Shown here: positions 31,501-41,575 of the stretch, one piece after another
How positions within the stretch are numbered: the first letter of the stretch is position 1
How the letters are laid out: every line of letters begins with the position of its first letter
Assembly (NCBI GenBank): GCA_032718475.1
Contig: JAUCBJ010005516.1
Coordinates: 1 to 45,447 of the forward strand
Direction: 5' to 3'
Source of the DNA: Nemertoderma westbladi
Taxonomy: Eukaryota; Xenacoelomorpha; Nemertodermatida; Nemertodermatidae
DNA length: 45,447 bases
Made by a program: the position numbers and the translations under genes
Notes under the pieces: model-generated
The model's input: the letters and a program-made list of their open reading frames with translations, nothing else
The model's database searches: none
Told to the model about the DNA's origin: nothing

Positions 31501-32028
31501 TAAAATTGTATCATGAAAGGGAAGTTCGGTAAAAATACAGCTATTGCAGAGAAAACTTGGTTCAAGATTGTTTCTGGTGGAGAATAAATTACTGCGTTTC
31601 CTACGGTAACATTTTAAATGTACAAATGTGTCACAACTCTCGCATTGGACGATCTTACTCCGAGAGTTTGTTCCTCGTTGACAGACGGGACAGTTGATCT
31701 TCGGGGCCCGCGTCCTGCTGGGTCCTGGGTTGGTCTCAATATCCCCAGCCAGAGACAGAAGACAGAGTTTAGCGATTAGGCCTCTAGATCGTGGAGAGGA
31801 GACCCAAGATCTTCTTCCCCGACGAGAGCAGTAGAGGCTAAATCCACTCGTCGACCACATCTCCGTCGATTCGGCGCGGCAGTTCGAAACGGTAGCGACA
31901 GGGTGTTCCGCAAACCAGTCCAATACGGGTATTGGGTGGGTTGCAGGGTTACCCCGCGGATCGGATGGTTCTGCCACAACGAAACGACCCAGAACGATGA
32001 AAACTGTGGAGATTAAGAGCGGGGACAT
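28531..32028 (-). CDS. CR1-like LINE polyprotein: leader, 2A, PHD-like finger, endonuclease, reverse transcriptase
   Basis: Domains in order: residues 1-20 form a hydrophobic stretch ([17 protein letters not shown]) resembling a signal peptide. At 95-103 is GDIETNPGP, a canonical 2A motif (D-I-E-x-N-P-G-P), where the ribosome is expected to skip between Gly102 and Pro103. At 113-165 is a Cys/His array CPVC...CESC...HLKC...CNSC, as in PHD fingers. From about 208 to 425 is an endonuclease ([39 protein letters not shown]). The reverse transcriptase spans about 675-960, with [32 protein letters not shown] and catalytic YADD at 877-880. The C-terminal region is CR1-like. All key residues are present, so the protein could be active. 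The ATG at 32028 is favoured because it starts the hydrophobic leader. Confidence 0.9.
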   Translation of the reverse strand: MSPLLISTVFIVLGRFVVAEPSDPRGNPATHPIPVLDWFAEHPVATVSNCRAESTEMWSTSGFSLYCSRRGRRSWVSSPRSRGLIAKLCLLSLAGDIETNPGPSRTRAPKINCPVCQRGTNSRSKIVQCESCDTFVHLKCYRRKRSNLFSTRNNLEPSFLCNSCIFTELPFHDTILESETDDSFLTSPLQTPSDAESETFNFFKKKGLHFLHLNARSLLPKLSEIRILINKSNPAVLTISETWLDDSVSDGEIYIDNYVVLRKDRDRHGGGVCTYIRCDLAFNRREDLETCDEVLLVELLLPKTKPILIGTLYRPPKQSDFLQNFENTILCNLRSDCEIYFLGDFNICYHHKASPICKQYQSILNLFGLKQIIRDSTRITSKTSTLLDHILCNNTDIISQSGVLPIGLSDHFIVFCTRKTQKSFFGDHKTVTVRSMKNYSKERFLSLLVNSDWEPCFKAADINLAYTVFKDIFLKALNTVAPIKEISLKQRTEPWMTSGILSNIRERDNYLYKFRKYRVLADYNNYCKYRNLVQREIKKAKSEYLYNKISENKDNPKSLWSTLKSLGYKNLKSKSNIVLQDNGELIHDHTLVSNLFNNYFTNVASNLVKKLPLSSNKYSIGSETLNNFYLEKLQNSEKLFLKPVSEDFVFKNLLSLSASKSTGLDLIPARFLKDGAEVLKVPITFIINYSIVDNVVPDELKLAKVVPLYKKNSKVEPCNYRPVSILSIVSKILERSVFLQLEAHLSRLNLIYELQSGFRKSYSTDTCLINLTDTIRCNNAKGLYTGMVMLDLQKAFDTVDHEILLGKLGLMGVGSIDWFKSYLSDRGQTVVISKSLSTVQEITCGVPQGSILGPLLFVCYVNDMISSIDPDFKLILYADDSALIFSHKDPIHISQKLSAVLESCNEWLVDNKLSIHYGKTESILFGSKRKLKKVTKFEVTSNGHKIENKKEVKYLGATLDNCLSGESTVKNIFSKVNSRLRFLYRNKNSLNTDSRKLLCSSLIQCHMDYACSSWYEGLTKQLKCKLQVAQNKVVRFIKDYKPRHHLTPDDFSESGLLNLDSRVKQLRLNHVHKVYNGKCPNYLKQKFNRVRDTHSYSTRASASNFYLPNCKSFESDTFFFNGIKNWNALPNEIKNLNNQHSFKSAVKSHLRVQCKNRYNSPTVSY
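31720..31746 (-). promoter_or_regulatory. 2A ribosome-skipping site in the LINE ORF
   Basis: Codons 95-103 of the LINE protein spell GDIETNPGP, preceded by the hydrophobic LCLLSLA typical of 2A upstream contexts. In the 2A family this motif makes the ribosome release the upstream peptide and restart at the final Pro without a stop codon. Here it would separate the signal-peptide-bearing leader (102 aa) from the PHD-EN-RT enzyme. Confidence 0.85.
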
Positions 32029-32100
32029 TGTGCTGTCTGGCTGTAGTCTGACTCAGGGATAAAAACTGTATAGGCCTAGTACCGGTATCTTTCTTGGTCT

Positions 32101-33089
32101 TATTGTCGGCAGGCCTACAGCTAACTGTATACTAAATCTAAATCTTATTCAAAAGGCTAATATATGGCTCTACCCTATCACCGCTTACTATTTTCTAACA
32201 CTTACTACCCTTACTACATTCTACTCTATTACACTTACCCCCCCCCCCCCCCCCCCAACCCCACAACCGATATTACTTCAAGCCATGTACCTTTTCTGGT
32301 GAGCAGCCGTCCACTAGCTACGCTATTTGGCTGCCCTCCAAACCCATTCGAATTTCTCCTTAAAAAAGTGCACTTATTATCATGTAAATGCATACTGTAT
32401 TACATTTATATATTGAAGTAACATGTGCATATATCTATAAATTATCATATGGGTTAAAATATACATTGATTGATTGATTGACAATTCGTATCTGGTAATT
32501 TAAATTCGTACTGTAACTGGGAACTGAAATTTGAAACCGGAATTTCAGATTTGTAAATCTGATGAACATTCGTAGCATATGGTCATTACTCCGCTTGGTC
32601 CATTACTATGTAAAATATTATCAATTCTTTATATATATGGCTGATAATTGTCTTCGAAAATGAAGATAAATTATCAGGCAATTAAGGCATATTTTCCTCA
32701 TCAGTGAAGCATAATTATTAATTAAATGCATCTAAATTTAATTAATTTTAATAGATCCATCTACACGAATAATCTAATATGGCTGACAATATGGGAAATT
32801 ATTTAAATTTAAACTAACAAATTCAAATTTTTCGATTATCACCTAAAGTTTCCATAGATACCCTCAAATATATATTGATTATATATTTCTCTATATACGC
32901 TTCCATTAAGTATATAACGTATTGTAGGATAGGGAAGTGGGGTGTAGGATAGGATACGGTAAGTTACTACAGTAGGCATAGGCTAATACCCCCTCCTTCT
33001 TCACCAAAGCATCCACAGGCAGGTCCAGTGATTGGACTTGTTTGTAGCAAGTTACATTTTTTTTCTTTGAAAAATAGTCTTTTTTATGC
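32101..33089. other. Non-coding stretch
   Basis: No gene. It contains a C19 homopolymer (32238-32256), a GATT repeat near 32467 and a hairpin of the form TGATAATT...AAATTATCA at about 32642-32676. The open frame across the C tract is low-complexity and not supported. Confidence 0.4.
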
Positions 33090-33365
33090 TTCGAAAATGC
33101 TTCTAATAATGTATGAAATTATCCTTCGAAAATGCTTCGTAAACTTCTAATCGAAGGCTAATAGTCTACTAAACGAAGCATTTTTATCTTCGAAATCATC
33201 CTTCGAAAAATGCTTCATAAACTTCTAATCGCAGGCGAATAGTCTACTAAACGAAGCATTTTTGTCTTCGAATTATCCTTCGAATATGCTTCGTAAACTA
33301 CTAATCGAAGGATAATAGTCTACTAAACGATGGATATTTCTCTTCGAAATCCACCCTTCGAAACC
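33090..33365 (+). repeat. 77-bp tandem repeat with internal inverted repeats
   Basis: ATCCTTCGAA starts units at 33121, 33198 and 33275 (period 77), with partial units on both sides. Each unit has CTAATCGAAGGCTAATAGTC and ACTAAACGAAGCATTTTT, or variants. GAAGCATTTTT (33175-33185) pairs perfectly with AAAAATGCTTC (33206-33216) across unit boundaries, and CTTCGAA is itself repeated, so single strands could fold. Confidence 0.8.
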
Positions 33366-34325
33366 TTTAAGAACATTGGAACCAAAAAGCCGGCTTTTAT
33401 CCGGCGAAATTAGCAGGGTATTAGCCGGCGAAATTAGTAGCAATTTATCAGCGACTTATCATGCTATGACTTTGCTGGGATAGCTGTATAGGCTTACCAA
33501 TGCGACAGTAGTAGTCCCGGTAATAATAATCTACTGTAGATTAGGTCAATTAAAGTTGCAAACAGAAAATTGGAAGCATTCAAGTGTAATAATCCGTAAA
33601 TCGAAGGAACAGCATGCCCTATCCGACTATACTGTTACAATGGCGCTACAGTACTGGTAGGCCTATTGTTAGGTGGGCCACTCTAATGCTGCATTCGCAA
33701 ACCACATGTCGAGTTAATTTTATTATTAGTAACGCTAAAGTGATGCGGGTGCGAGCCTACAGTACTTTGTCAGTCTAGAAGGGGCAGGTTAGCACTGTTA
33801 TGTTATGTTATGTCAGTGTAAAGTCAGCTAGTTAAACTCAGATGTAAGTAACAGCTAGAGATACCTGTAAGTATGTTTGAGGGTATAAACCTAAGCATAA
33901 CCCTGCCTAGACCATGATATAAAAAATTAGATGTTAATGTTTTTATTATTTTTATTGACATTAAAACAATTATATTATCCCATCACATTACATGCTTAGA
34001 GTAAACCTACTGTACATCTTCCACTGCAGTTATTTCTTTCTGTTATTCATCAGTCTCAGTTAATCGCTTTCTCACGAAAAATCGTTTTATTTCATACCCC
34101 CCAATCCGTTTCGCAGAGCAGTACCGCAGGCAATTGTCCTTTCTGTTTAGGTGATAAGCGCATTTATCTTCTACAGAAGTAAATTTGTCGTGAAAAGGAC
34201 ACGGAGTTAAATAATTGTAATATAGTTGATATAATAACCAATTAGGGTTTTTTTACCATCAAATATGTTTGTTTGGATGTAATTGTGGTTTGCGTGGGAA
34301 TAGTAAATGTAGTAACCTCTTTTTT
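33366..34325. other. Non-coding stretch
   Basis: No gene or clear repeat, apart from TTATGTTATGTTATG near 33801. AT-rich, leading into the Polinton fragment. Confidence 0.35.
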
Positions 34326-34640
34326 TTAAAATTGATATTCAATATCATAGCTCTCTAAACCTTTTACATGACTGCTTTCTATTACTGGATTAACCTCCAT
34401 TCTAGTGATTAGCATCTTCACTTCGTCTAATTCTAGCTGAATATTTGTCACAGCGTTTGCATTTGGGGTGATTTTAAAAATAAACGAATTTGATACTTTT
34501 CTAAAATGCATTCTTAAATCATATCCAGGTTGTATTATCTTACTTTCAGTATCAAAATCAATCATCAATCCACTTACAAATTGCATTTTGTTTTCTAAAA
34601 GCGTTGGCAATGGGGGGTGGGCCAGGATTAATTTCATTTT
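34326..34640 (-). pseudogene. Polinton/Maverick capsid-type gene fragment (F54H12.2-like)
   Basis: About 103 codons. The segment PGYDLRMHFRKVSNSFIF followed by LDEVKMLITRMEVNPVI and SHVKGLESYDIEYQF follows the pattern of the Polinton-encoded proteins annotated in animal genomes as F54H12.2-like: the fragment 'x-D-hydrophobic-R/K-hydrophobic-x-R..., then an alternating strand with a V-x-P-x-V/I..., then H-x-x-x-L-E'. Full family members are several times longer, so both ends are missing. The assignment rests on recalled family pattern and needs a profile search. It is an ancient, non-functional piece. Confidence 0.5.
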
Positions 34641-36406
34641 CGTGTTCGGATAAAGCCTCCCACCCCCAGCAGCCCATTTTTACTTTCATATGTAGTAAAA
34701 AGTAAATTGGATAAGTACGCGACTTGTAGAAATAATGGTTATTGCTATTCTCAACCTGCTTCTCATTGAGGTCTATTTTAATATTGTTCGCGCTTTTAAG
34801 ACCTTTGGCAGTTTAACCCGCCAAATCTATATGTCTTCTAGGTTATAAATCTACTCCAGCCTATGACAAGTATTGAACACCTATAATAATTCTAACATTA
34901 GCCAAAGCCAGTCTGTGCGCGACCATTCACCCGCTGGATATACCCGGGAGACTGGATTTGGATGCTTTAATTTGATTGCGGTGCAGGCCTACCGTACTAT
35001 TCGATTGATCGTTAATATATAATCTCTGATAAATATTATTCACTTTCGGGAAACATTAGCAGTTCCTTTAGGACGTGGCGCTCTATCTATTTAAACAGAG
35101 CTATGACTTATACTATACACAACGGTATGTCTTATAGATCACCAAAGTGCATTCTTTAGGAAATGCTTTGTTACTCGGTCAAGCACACTCAGACTATTGC
35201 ACACAACTGCATACATGAATTGCCGATATTCACTGATTTTAATCATATATAAAGAGAACAGCAACCAACATTTGTAGGGCCTATTAAGTAGCATTGAACT
35301 CACTACAAACCACAATAATGTATGTCGCAAGTTGTTATATGTAACCGGTCTCTCTAACCTTAGTGTATCAAGAAGATTGGGTTTCGGATCGTTATCAATA
35401 TTCTTCCCAATAATAATATGTAAACAAATGATACAATTAACAACACAGTAAATAGCAGTAAATAATGCGGCGAAAAGCAGTTTACGTCAGGGTGCTTAAT
35501 CAGGTGCCTGACAAGCAAGTACCGAGGTACCGAGTACCGAGTAGCAGGACCAGGTAGTCGTATATGCCCCGACCAAGTGTACTCAACCAAGTTAACCGAG
35601 GTGCAAAACCGAGATAACCGTTTGATGATCTTATAATTAAAGACGCTCTAATGTCAGAAAACATTCCCCGGCCGATGTTCTAGGCATGGGGGAAACGTCA
35701 GTACTGAATCCTGTAATTCTGCAGTACAGCTTTTACACAAAGAGGGAAATCTCTGATTGGTTGAATGGCAAAAGCTCCACGTGGACACAGCTGATAGATG
35801 TCGTCATTTTGAGCTGAGCAGAACAAAGAACCAAGGCAAGGCTCCGGGCAAGCTACACGTGTAAAGCTCAGCCGTTAGCTGTCGTCATAGTAACGACACT
35901 GTTTCAAGAGGATCTAGGGCGTTGCATCATAGAATTGCCAATTATGTCCTCTAAAGTACGCATAAAGAAGAAATAGCTTTTATGTCCCCTAAAAACACCG
36001 GTACAGCAATGACACGGCCTTTTATGCCTGCTAAACCAACTACAGAGTACTTTACGGGGAAAATAACCGGGCAATTCCGCAAAAGCTTTTACAAATATCA
36101 CTCCACATAGTTCCTGCGGGGTAACTCAACATATAAATGTATGAGTTTTCAAGCCGTCTATCCCAGCGTACAGTACATTTTGTAATTAATAACACATCTT
36201 GAAGCTTGGTATAAAATTCATTGGATCGAGGTACAAGAAAAGTTACTTCGCGTGACTCGCTTCTGAGACTAGATACCGGGTAAATTGTTTCATAATGCTT
36301 TGCTTTAAATTCAGTTTGTATTGGCTATGTAGAAAATAAATCTAATTCTCTAATAATCGACAGTATTAAAAAATACCTTTTTTGCAGTGCTTGTGTTTGC
36401 CTTTTT
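34641..36406. other. Non-coding stretch between Polinton fragments
   Basis: No supported gene. The small open frames here have no recognisable features. There is a short run of ACCGAG(T/G) units near 35520-35545. It is not clear whether this is eroded Polinton sequence or a later insertion; I see no inverted repeats at its borders. Confidence 0.35.
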
Positions 36407-36875
36407 TTATTTTTCTATTTTTACCGGATGATTCTGATCCAATAATTGTTTTAAGCCTAGAATTTGTATTAAATCACCGCGTAGACTTAATTGTATTTTT
36501 TTCAACTTTTTAGGAAACTTAAATTTAATTCTAGAATTATTGGTATTAAAAATGAATTCGAAATCTTTATATTTTGCTTCAGAATTAAACAGTTTATTTA
36601 TATCATCAATAATGACTTGAATAGAGCTATGCATACCACCAGGAAATAAACTGTATGATTTGGCATCTTTTGCGTCTACTCCGATTGACATAGAGATTTG
36701 AGTTTGCAGAGTAATATTGCTGTACGTTGCTTGGTATTGGATTTCAGCAAGTCCAATTTTAGCGTTTGGACCAATATATAATTCTTCGGCTAAATCAACA
36801 GTAAACTTGCTAGGGCTATTATTGGGGTATGTGTTTAATGAGCTATCTGAAACTAGAGTGATATACGTATCTATG
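36407..36875 (-). pseudogene. Polinton/Maverick structural gene fragment, N-terminal part
   Basis: Translation of the minus strand from 36870 gives IDTYITLVSDSSLNTYPNNS, then a segment with GPNAKIGLAEIQYQATYSNI, then GGMHSSIQVIIDDINKLFN and LRGDLIQILGL, with no stop until 36407. This matches the recurring N-terminus of Polinton virion-type proteins: a Y-V/I-T-L-x-S-D/N-S-S start, Y-P-N-N, a W/G-x-x-G-L-A-E-I-x-Y core, a helix with N near an LxxLN, and a final L-x-x-I-L-G-F/L. The 5' end is cut by the LTR insertion at 36876 and the 3' end stops early. It lies upstream of the other Polinton fragment on the same strand, so both probably derive from one element. Confidence 0.6.
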
Positions 36876-37380
36876 TGTTAGCGAATTCAATTCCGCTAGC
36901 CACCCCTCAAAGTTAGCTTTAAGCAATATTGGGAGCACGAGGTTGATTGCCAATCAACCTCGTATCACCCCAATAAACGGGGACGAGAAACCCCAAATGA
37001 CACATACACAATGGGGGTCAGGGGTTATACCTCCAAGAGAGAGAGAATGACAGTAGCGGGGGGGGGGGGGGGGGGGGGAAACACTCCCAGGGAGAGGGGA
37101 GGGCAAGAATTGGGTTATTAGCCTATGGGGGGCAGGCATCCACTGAGTAATGTAATACGGCCAACCAGTGCAATATATTACCAGTTACTGTCATTTCATT
37201 TACTTTAGTTAGTCAGTTCAGTTAGGGCAGTACGGTAACTCTTAACACCGTCTACTGCCGCCATCATTTAATTTACTTTAGTTATACTGCATATTACCAT
37301 CTGACTCTGCTTATACTTTATTCATCTATTATCTATAATATACACATATTGAACAATCAACAAGGTCAGAACTCTTAAAG
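36876..37380 (+). repeat. 5' LTR
   Basis: Starts TGTTAGCGAATTCAATTCCG and ends ...GGTCAGAACTCTTAAAG where similarity to the 3' LTR ceases. It contains a 12-bp perfect hairpin (36937-36948 with 36952-36963, loop GCC) and a G21 tract (37058-37078). The exact 3' limit may extend to a CA at about 37391. Confidence 0.88.
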
Positions 37381-38562
37381 AACTCTTTTCACACGGTGGG
37401 ACGCATAAAATAAGATTACCGGATAAATCGGGATTCTCAGATCCTGTCACAGTGTTAAGAACCACCAGCTGCCTGATACCGCGATAGTGTTAAGAATCCA
37501 AGCTACCTGAGACTGTGACTGCCAGCCATCGACCTAAAGATAAGTCGAGAAAGAGAGACGACACCGCCGCGGACCCCGGACGGCGACCTAACGATCCGCG
37601 AGGCCGCGACGCGACAGTACCGACCCACGACACCGGACCCATCAATCAGAGACGACCCAGTAATCCAAACGGAGGGGGGCCGTCTACAACGAGAGGTTAG
37701 TGGCGAGAGGGGGGGGGGCAGTGAATGCCCCACAGGCATCGGCGGGTAATGCGCGGGGCAAATTAGGTGAACCGCAGCACCCGGCGATGGAGAGTAATAG
37801 GGGGATTGCGAGCATCCCCAGCGGCGTGCGATTGAGCAGAGAGAGACAGATTGACGTCGTGAGAGGGCGAGCGACGAGACGTCGAGCCTGATCAGAAGAG
37901 GGAAGAAGAACAGTGGAGTTTAACCGGGAGGTCGACAAGAGATCTTACGAGCGGAAATACTGCACTGCAGAGAGAAGAAGAGAAGAGAGTAGAAAAGGTG
38001 TCGTCGCGAACGACAGGAGAGCAAGGACGGATAGCGAGCCGTTGGTAGTAGAGATGGAGACAGAGAGTCAGTGGGGTCAAACTTCGGGAGATTGCCGTCG
38101 TCCCGGAGAAACGCGACCTGACGAGGCGTATTACGCGTCGAGAGAGGGGTACCCGGAAGTTGCGGAGTATATACCGGTAGATAGGCCAGAAGTGGATAGG
38201 CCTATACCGGTACCAGCACAGCAGTATGACTACAGCATGCAAGGACAAAACATATATCCAGGGGAGGAGAGAATTATTGCGGATAGGTGCATGGGCCCCA
38301 ATATATTAACATCAACCCCAGTATCAAACATACCGGTGGGGGGGGGGGGGGGGGACAGGGTGACATTCCCCCATCACAATATCAACAATATACTCCAATA
38401 GCAATAAGAACATCGAACCCCTTGGACGAGAACAGGTCATGCGACACCGAGATATGGAGGGGGCCGTTACCCCCTATGACATAGCCAACACAAAGAGGGG
38501 CAACAAATAGGACGAATGGACCGCACCCAACGGCATAATCTGTACAGCATCCATCGAACCCA
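37381..38562 (+). pseudogene. Leader and unassigned gag N-terminal region of the Bel/Pao element
   Basis: Contains several short, overlapping plus-strand frames (37515-37700, 37700-37891, 37913-38401, 38287-38484), Arg/Asp/Pro/Gly-rich, without a recognised domain. Frame changes coincide with G homopolymers, most clearly the G17 run at 38338-38354. After it one frame reads GQGDIPPSQYQQYTPIAIRT, which continues towards gag, while the other terminates at 38401. No primer-binding site could be assigned with confidence after the LTR. Confidence 0.4.
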
Positions 38563-39675
38563 TTGGAGGCACAGGCAATGGGAATGGCTACATTAATCGA
38601 TGCCTTAAAGACCAGGATCGAACTGCCACCTGTAGAGCCATTTAAATTCGATGGAAATAGGCCAGAAGAATACCTGCAGTTTCGGCGCATGTACAGCAAT
38701 GAAATATTGACGAAGAACCTGATGCAGACGGAATGCCTAAAATATCTGCAAGTGTATACAGGAGGCCCAGCATACGACATCGTGAGGCAGTATCAGGGCA
38801 TTGAGGGCAGCTTCACGACAGCATGGCGGGCGCTAGACAGGGAGTACGGGCACCCAGCCAAGATCATCCGGCAAACCCTGAGAGGTATAACATTGGGTGG
38901 CCTACAGGATAACCCCATTAGCATAAAGACATTTGCGAACAAAGTCGAGAAAGCGCTTATCATGTTAAAGACGCTGGCGCGCCATACGAACTTAACGCAT
39001 CAAATAACATCACCACGATAGCACAGGCACTACCGATATGGCTGCGCAATAAGTGGAGGAAAATCGCTTTCTCCACTCAAGAAAGGAAGGGTGTGGAACT
39101 GGGTTTAGAAGAAATGTCGAGCTTCTTGAACTACAAAGCCGAATTATTAACGGACCCAGTCTATAGCAAGGATAGCCTGGGAAAGGGACCAAAGACCGAT
39201 TACCACAGGCCGAAACCAGAACACAACGCATCGAACGCATTGCTGAAGCCCAGACAGTCACTGCCGTACGTGGCAACGCAGGGGACTGCTAGTCCACAAG
39301 TAGCCGGGGGTAAGACCACATCATGGAGCAGACAGGGGAAAAATAACAACACGAATAAACACAATCCTAACACGCCCGGTAGGCCGAACCCAAATAATAA
39401 GAACAGTAGGGACTTAGGTACGAATGCAAGTGCGATACGCAGCGCACTGTATAAGGACGGCTACAACCCAAAGAGCAAATGCCAATTACATACAAATGCA
39501 CTTCATCAGACCATGAACTGCAGGTACTGGCAAGCGCTACCCAGGGAAGATCAGGTAGAATACGCGAGAAGAATGATCGCGAGAAAGATCGCTGTTCGCG
39601 ATGTGTGATGAGTGGACATAGAGCCGACCAATGCGAAGAAATGCCAATTAAATTCGGCAAGGCAAAGGGCAGACA
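38563..39675 (+). pseudogene. Bel/Pao gag (DUF1759-like) with zinc knuckle, frameshifted
   Basis: The first frame (38563-39021) has PPVEPFKFDGNRPEEYLQF, the characteristic gag motif, then LKYLQVYTGGPAYDIVR and EYGHPAKIIRQTL. Around 38990 the register changes to the frame that reads TTIAQALPIWLRNKWRKIAF and LNYKAELLTDPVY and runs to 39608. A third shift near 39590 reaches the zinc knuckle CSRCVMSGHRADQC. The three pieces are collinear with one gag protein. Two frameshifts make it non-functional. The segment 39300-39420 is Asn/Pro-rich linker. Confidence 0.75.
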
Positions 39676-40821
39676 ATGGCAATGAGCACCGTAGGGGCAA
39701 AGAAAAGAGGAACGGTACTACTCGGGGTGGTACCGGTAAGGATAATCGGGGAAGGCAATCAATCAGTAACCACACTGATGCTGATTGACAGTGGAGCAGC
39801 CTTCACATTAGTCGATAATTGGGTGGCCGAGGAGATAGGATTGAGAACAAGGCCAAGTAGAATGGCGGTAACAACCATCTCCAGCAAAGATGAGATCCTG
39901 GAGGCCATTCACGCACTGCGGTGTGGATATGTTCGGGCCGATAAAGATAAAGGTGATGCGGCACACAGAGAAGCGCTACGGCATTATCTCGTATGTAATA
40001 ACACAAGGGCGGTAGGGATAGAACTCGCCCAAGATGCAACCGCATCGGCATTCATTAATGCCCTAGAAAGGTTCAGAGACCGCAAAGGTGGGACGATCGC
40101 AGTAATATACTCCGACAACGGAACCAACTTTGTGGGGGCGGAGAACGAGATGGCAGAGGCCTTGGATATCCTTGAAGGGGAGGAAGTCTGGGCAGCCATG
40201 AGAAGACGACAGGTAAAGTGGGAGAGGAGGACGCCGTATGCTCCGCATACTCTAGGATGCGTCGAGAGACTCGTGGGTAGTTCAAAGCGTCTGATGACGA
40301 AGTTGATGAACACCCACATGGTTACAGAGGACGTACTAAGAATGGTACTAGCACAGTGTGAGGGTATCATTAATAGCAGACCGCTATAACCAGAAAATGA
40401 TGACCCTGAGTCATTAGATGTGCTGACGCCCAGTCATTTTCTAATGGAAAGGCCAGCAACCATTGACATGCGGGGTGTAGACCCAGACGACATACACTCC
40501 CGCCAGAGTTGGAAAGTCGCTAAGGCGATAAGCGCGGAGTATTGGAGGAGGTGGGTCGAGGAATATCTACCCACGCTTCATAGGAGAAGCAAGTGGAGAA
40601 ATTCAAACAGGGAGTTAAAGGAGGGTGATCTGGTGATCGTCACGAACGATACCATCATCAACAACCAGTGGCGGTTGGCGAGAGTTGTGGGCACTTACTC
40701 CGATGAGGACGGAAGAGTCCGATCGGTAGAAGTGCGGATAGGTGGCAAAATAGGAGCGAAAGATAGAAAGACCTACAGGGGGGCTGTAGGTAAGTGCTGC
40801 CTTCTGGAGGGAGCACCGTAG
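39676..40821 (+). pseudogene. In-frame fusion of Bel/Pao protease to integrase core, with one stop
   Basis: Residues 1-75 are a retropepsin-type protease (LMLIDSGAAFTLVDNWV). From about residue 112 the frame is integrase: TRAVGIELAQDATASAF, then IYSDNGTNFVGAENEM (second catalytic Asp), TLGCVERLVGSSKR (catalytic Glu), and after an in-frame TAA at 40387-40389 the C-terminal LTPSHFLMERP, WRRWVEEYLPTLHRRSKW and EGDLVIVTND (DUF5641-like). RT, RNase H, the zinc-binding part of integrase and the first catalytic Asp are absent, so about 2.5-3 kb is missing between roughly 39885 and 40010. The frame across the join stays open. The stop replaces a codon expected to be Tyr or similar in NSRPL(x)P. Confidence 0.85.
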
Positions 40822-40975
40822 TGTTTAGTCGTCCAAGTTTTGGACTGAGAGGGGTGGGATTGAGGGCAAGACGCCCTTCCCACACACAAAATAAAAAATA
40901 AAAATAAAAATAATAGTACATGATAGGTACGCAGTAAGTAGGCAGATAGAACTTGGTAAGAGGTAGTAGTAGGAG

Positions 40976-41575
40976 GGTACATAGTACCACTAGTTAGATA
41001 GTTAGTTAAGTTAGAAGTTAGTAAAAGGGTACGTAATACCATTGGTTGGGAGAGTTAGAGGTTAGTAAGAGGGTACGTAGTACCGGTTAGTAGGAGTTAG
41101 TGGGAGTTAGAGGTCAGTAAGAGGGTACATAGTACCGGTTAGTAGGAGTTAGTGGGAGTTAGAGGTCAGTAAGAGGGTACGTAGTACCGGTTAGTAGGAG
41201 TTAGTGGGAGTTAGAGGTCAGTAAGAGGGTACGTAGTACCAGTTAGTAGGAGTTAGTGGGAGTTAGAGGTTAGTAAGAGGGTACGTAGTACCGGTTAGTA
41301 AGAGTTAGTGGAGTTGGAGGTTAGTAAGAGGGTACGTAGTACCGATTAGTAGGAGTTAGTGGGAGTTAGAGGTTAGTAAGAGGGTACGTAGTACCGGTTA
41401 GTAAGAGTTAGTGGTGCTGGAAGTTAGTAAGAGGGTACGTAGTACCGGTTAGTAAGAGTAGTAGTTAGTTGTAGAGCTAGTTAGTAAGAGGGTACGTAGT
41501 ACCGGTTAGTAAGAGTAGTAGTTAGTTGTAGAATTAGTTAGTAAGAGGGTACGTAGAGTACCGTTAGTAGTAAGA
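40976..41575 (+). repeat. 52-bp minisatellite in the element's 3' region
   Basis: GGGTACGTAGTACC landmarks occur at about 41071, 41123, 41175, 41227, 41279, 41330, 41382 and 41433 (period 51-52), then 41490 and 41547 (period 57). Diverged copies lie at 40976 and 41027. Each unit carries GGTAC-GTA-GTACC, a small stem-loop, and GGTTAGTAGGAGTTAGTGGG. It is non-coding and lies between integrase and the 3' LTR. Confidence 0.9.

Larger units (their letters stand above)
28197..32100 (-). mobile_element. CR1-like LINE, apparently full length, with 2A peptide
   Basis: The minus-strand element has a short 5' leader (about 32100-32029), one intact 1165-codon frame (32028-28531), a 3' untranslated part of about 330 bp and a tail of five AGAT units on the plus strand (28197-28216, i.e. 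TCTA repeats at the element's 3' end). Short tandem tails of this kind are usual for the CR1/L2 group. There are no stops or frameshifts. It sits tail-to-tail with TMEM63. The exact 5' end and target duplication are not defined. Confidence 0.85.

Noticed and set aside
32164-32421. 85-codon plus-strand frame across the C19 tract
   Set aside because: Low-complexity Tyr/Pro translation caused by the homopolymer; no domain and no conserved start context.
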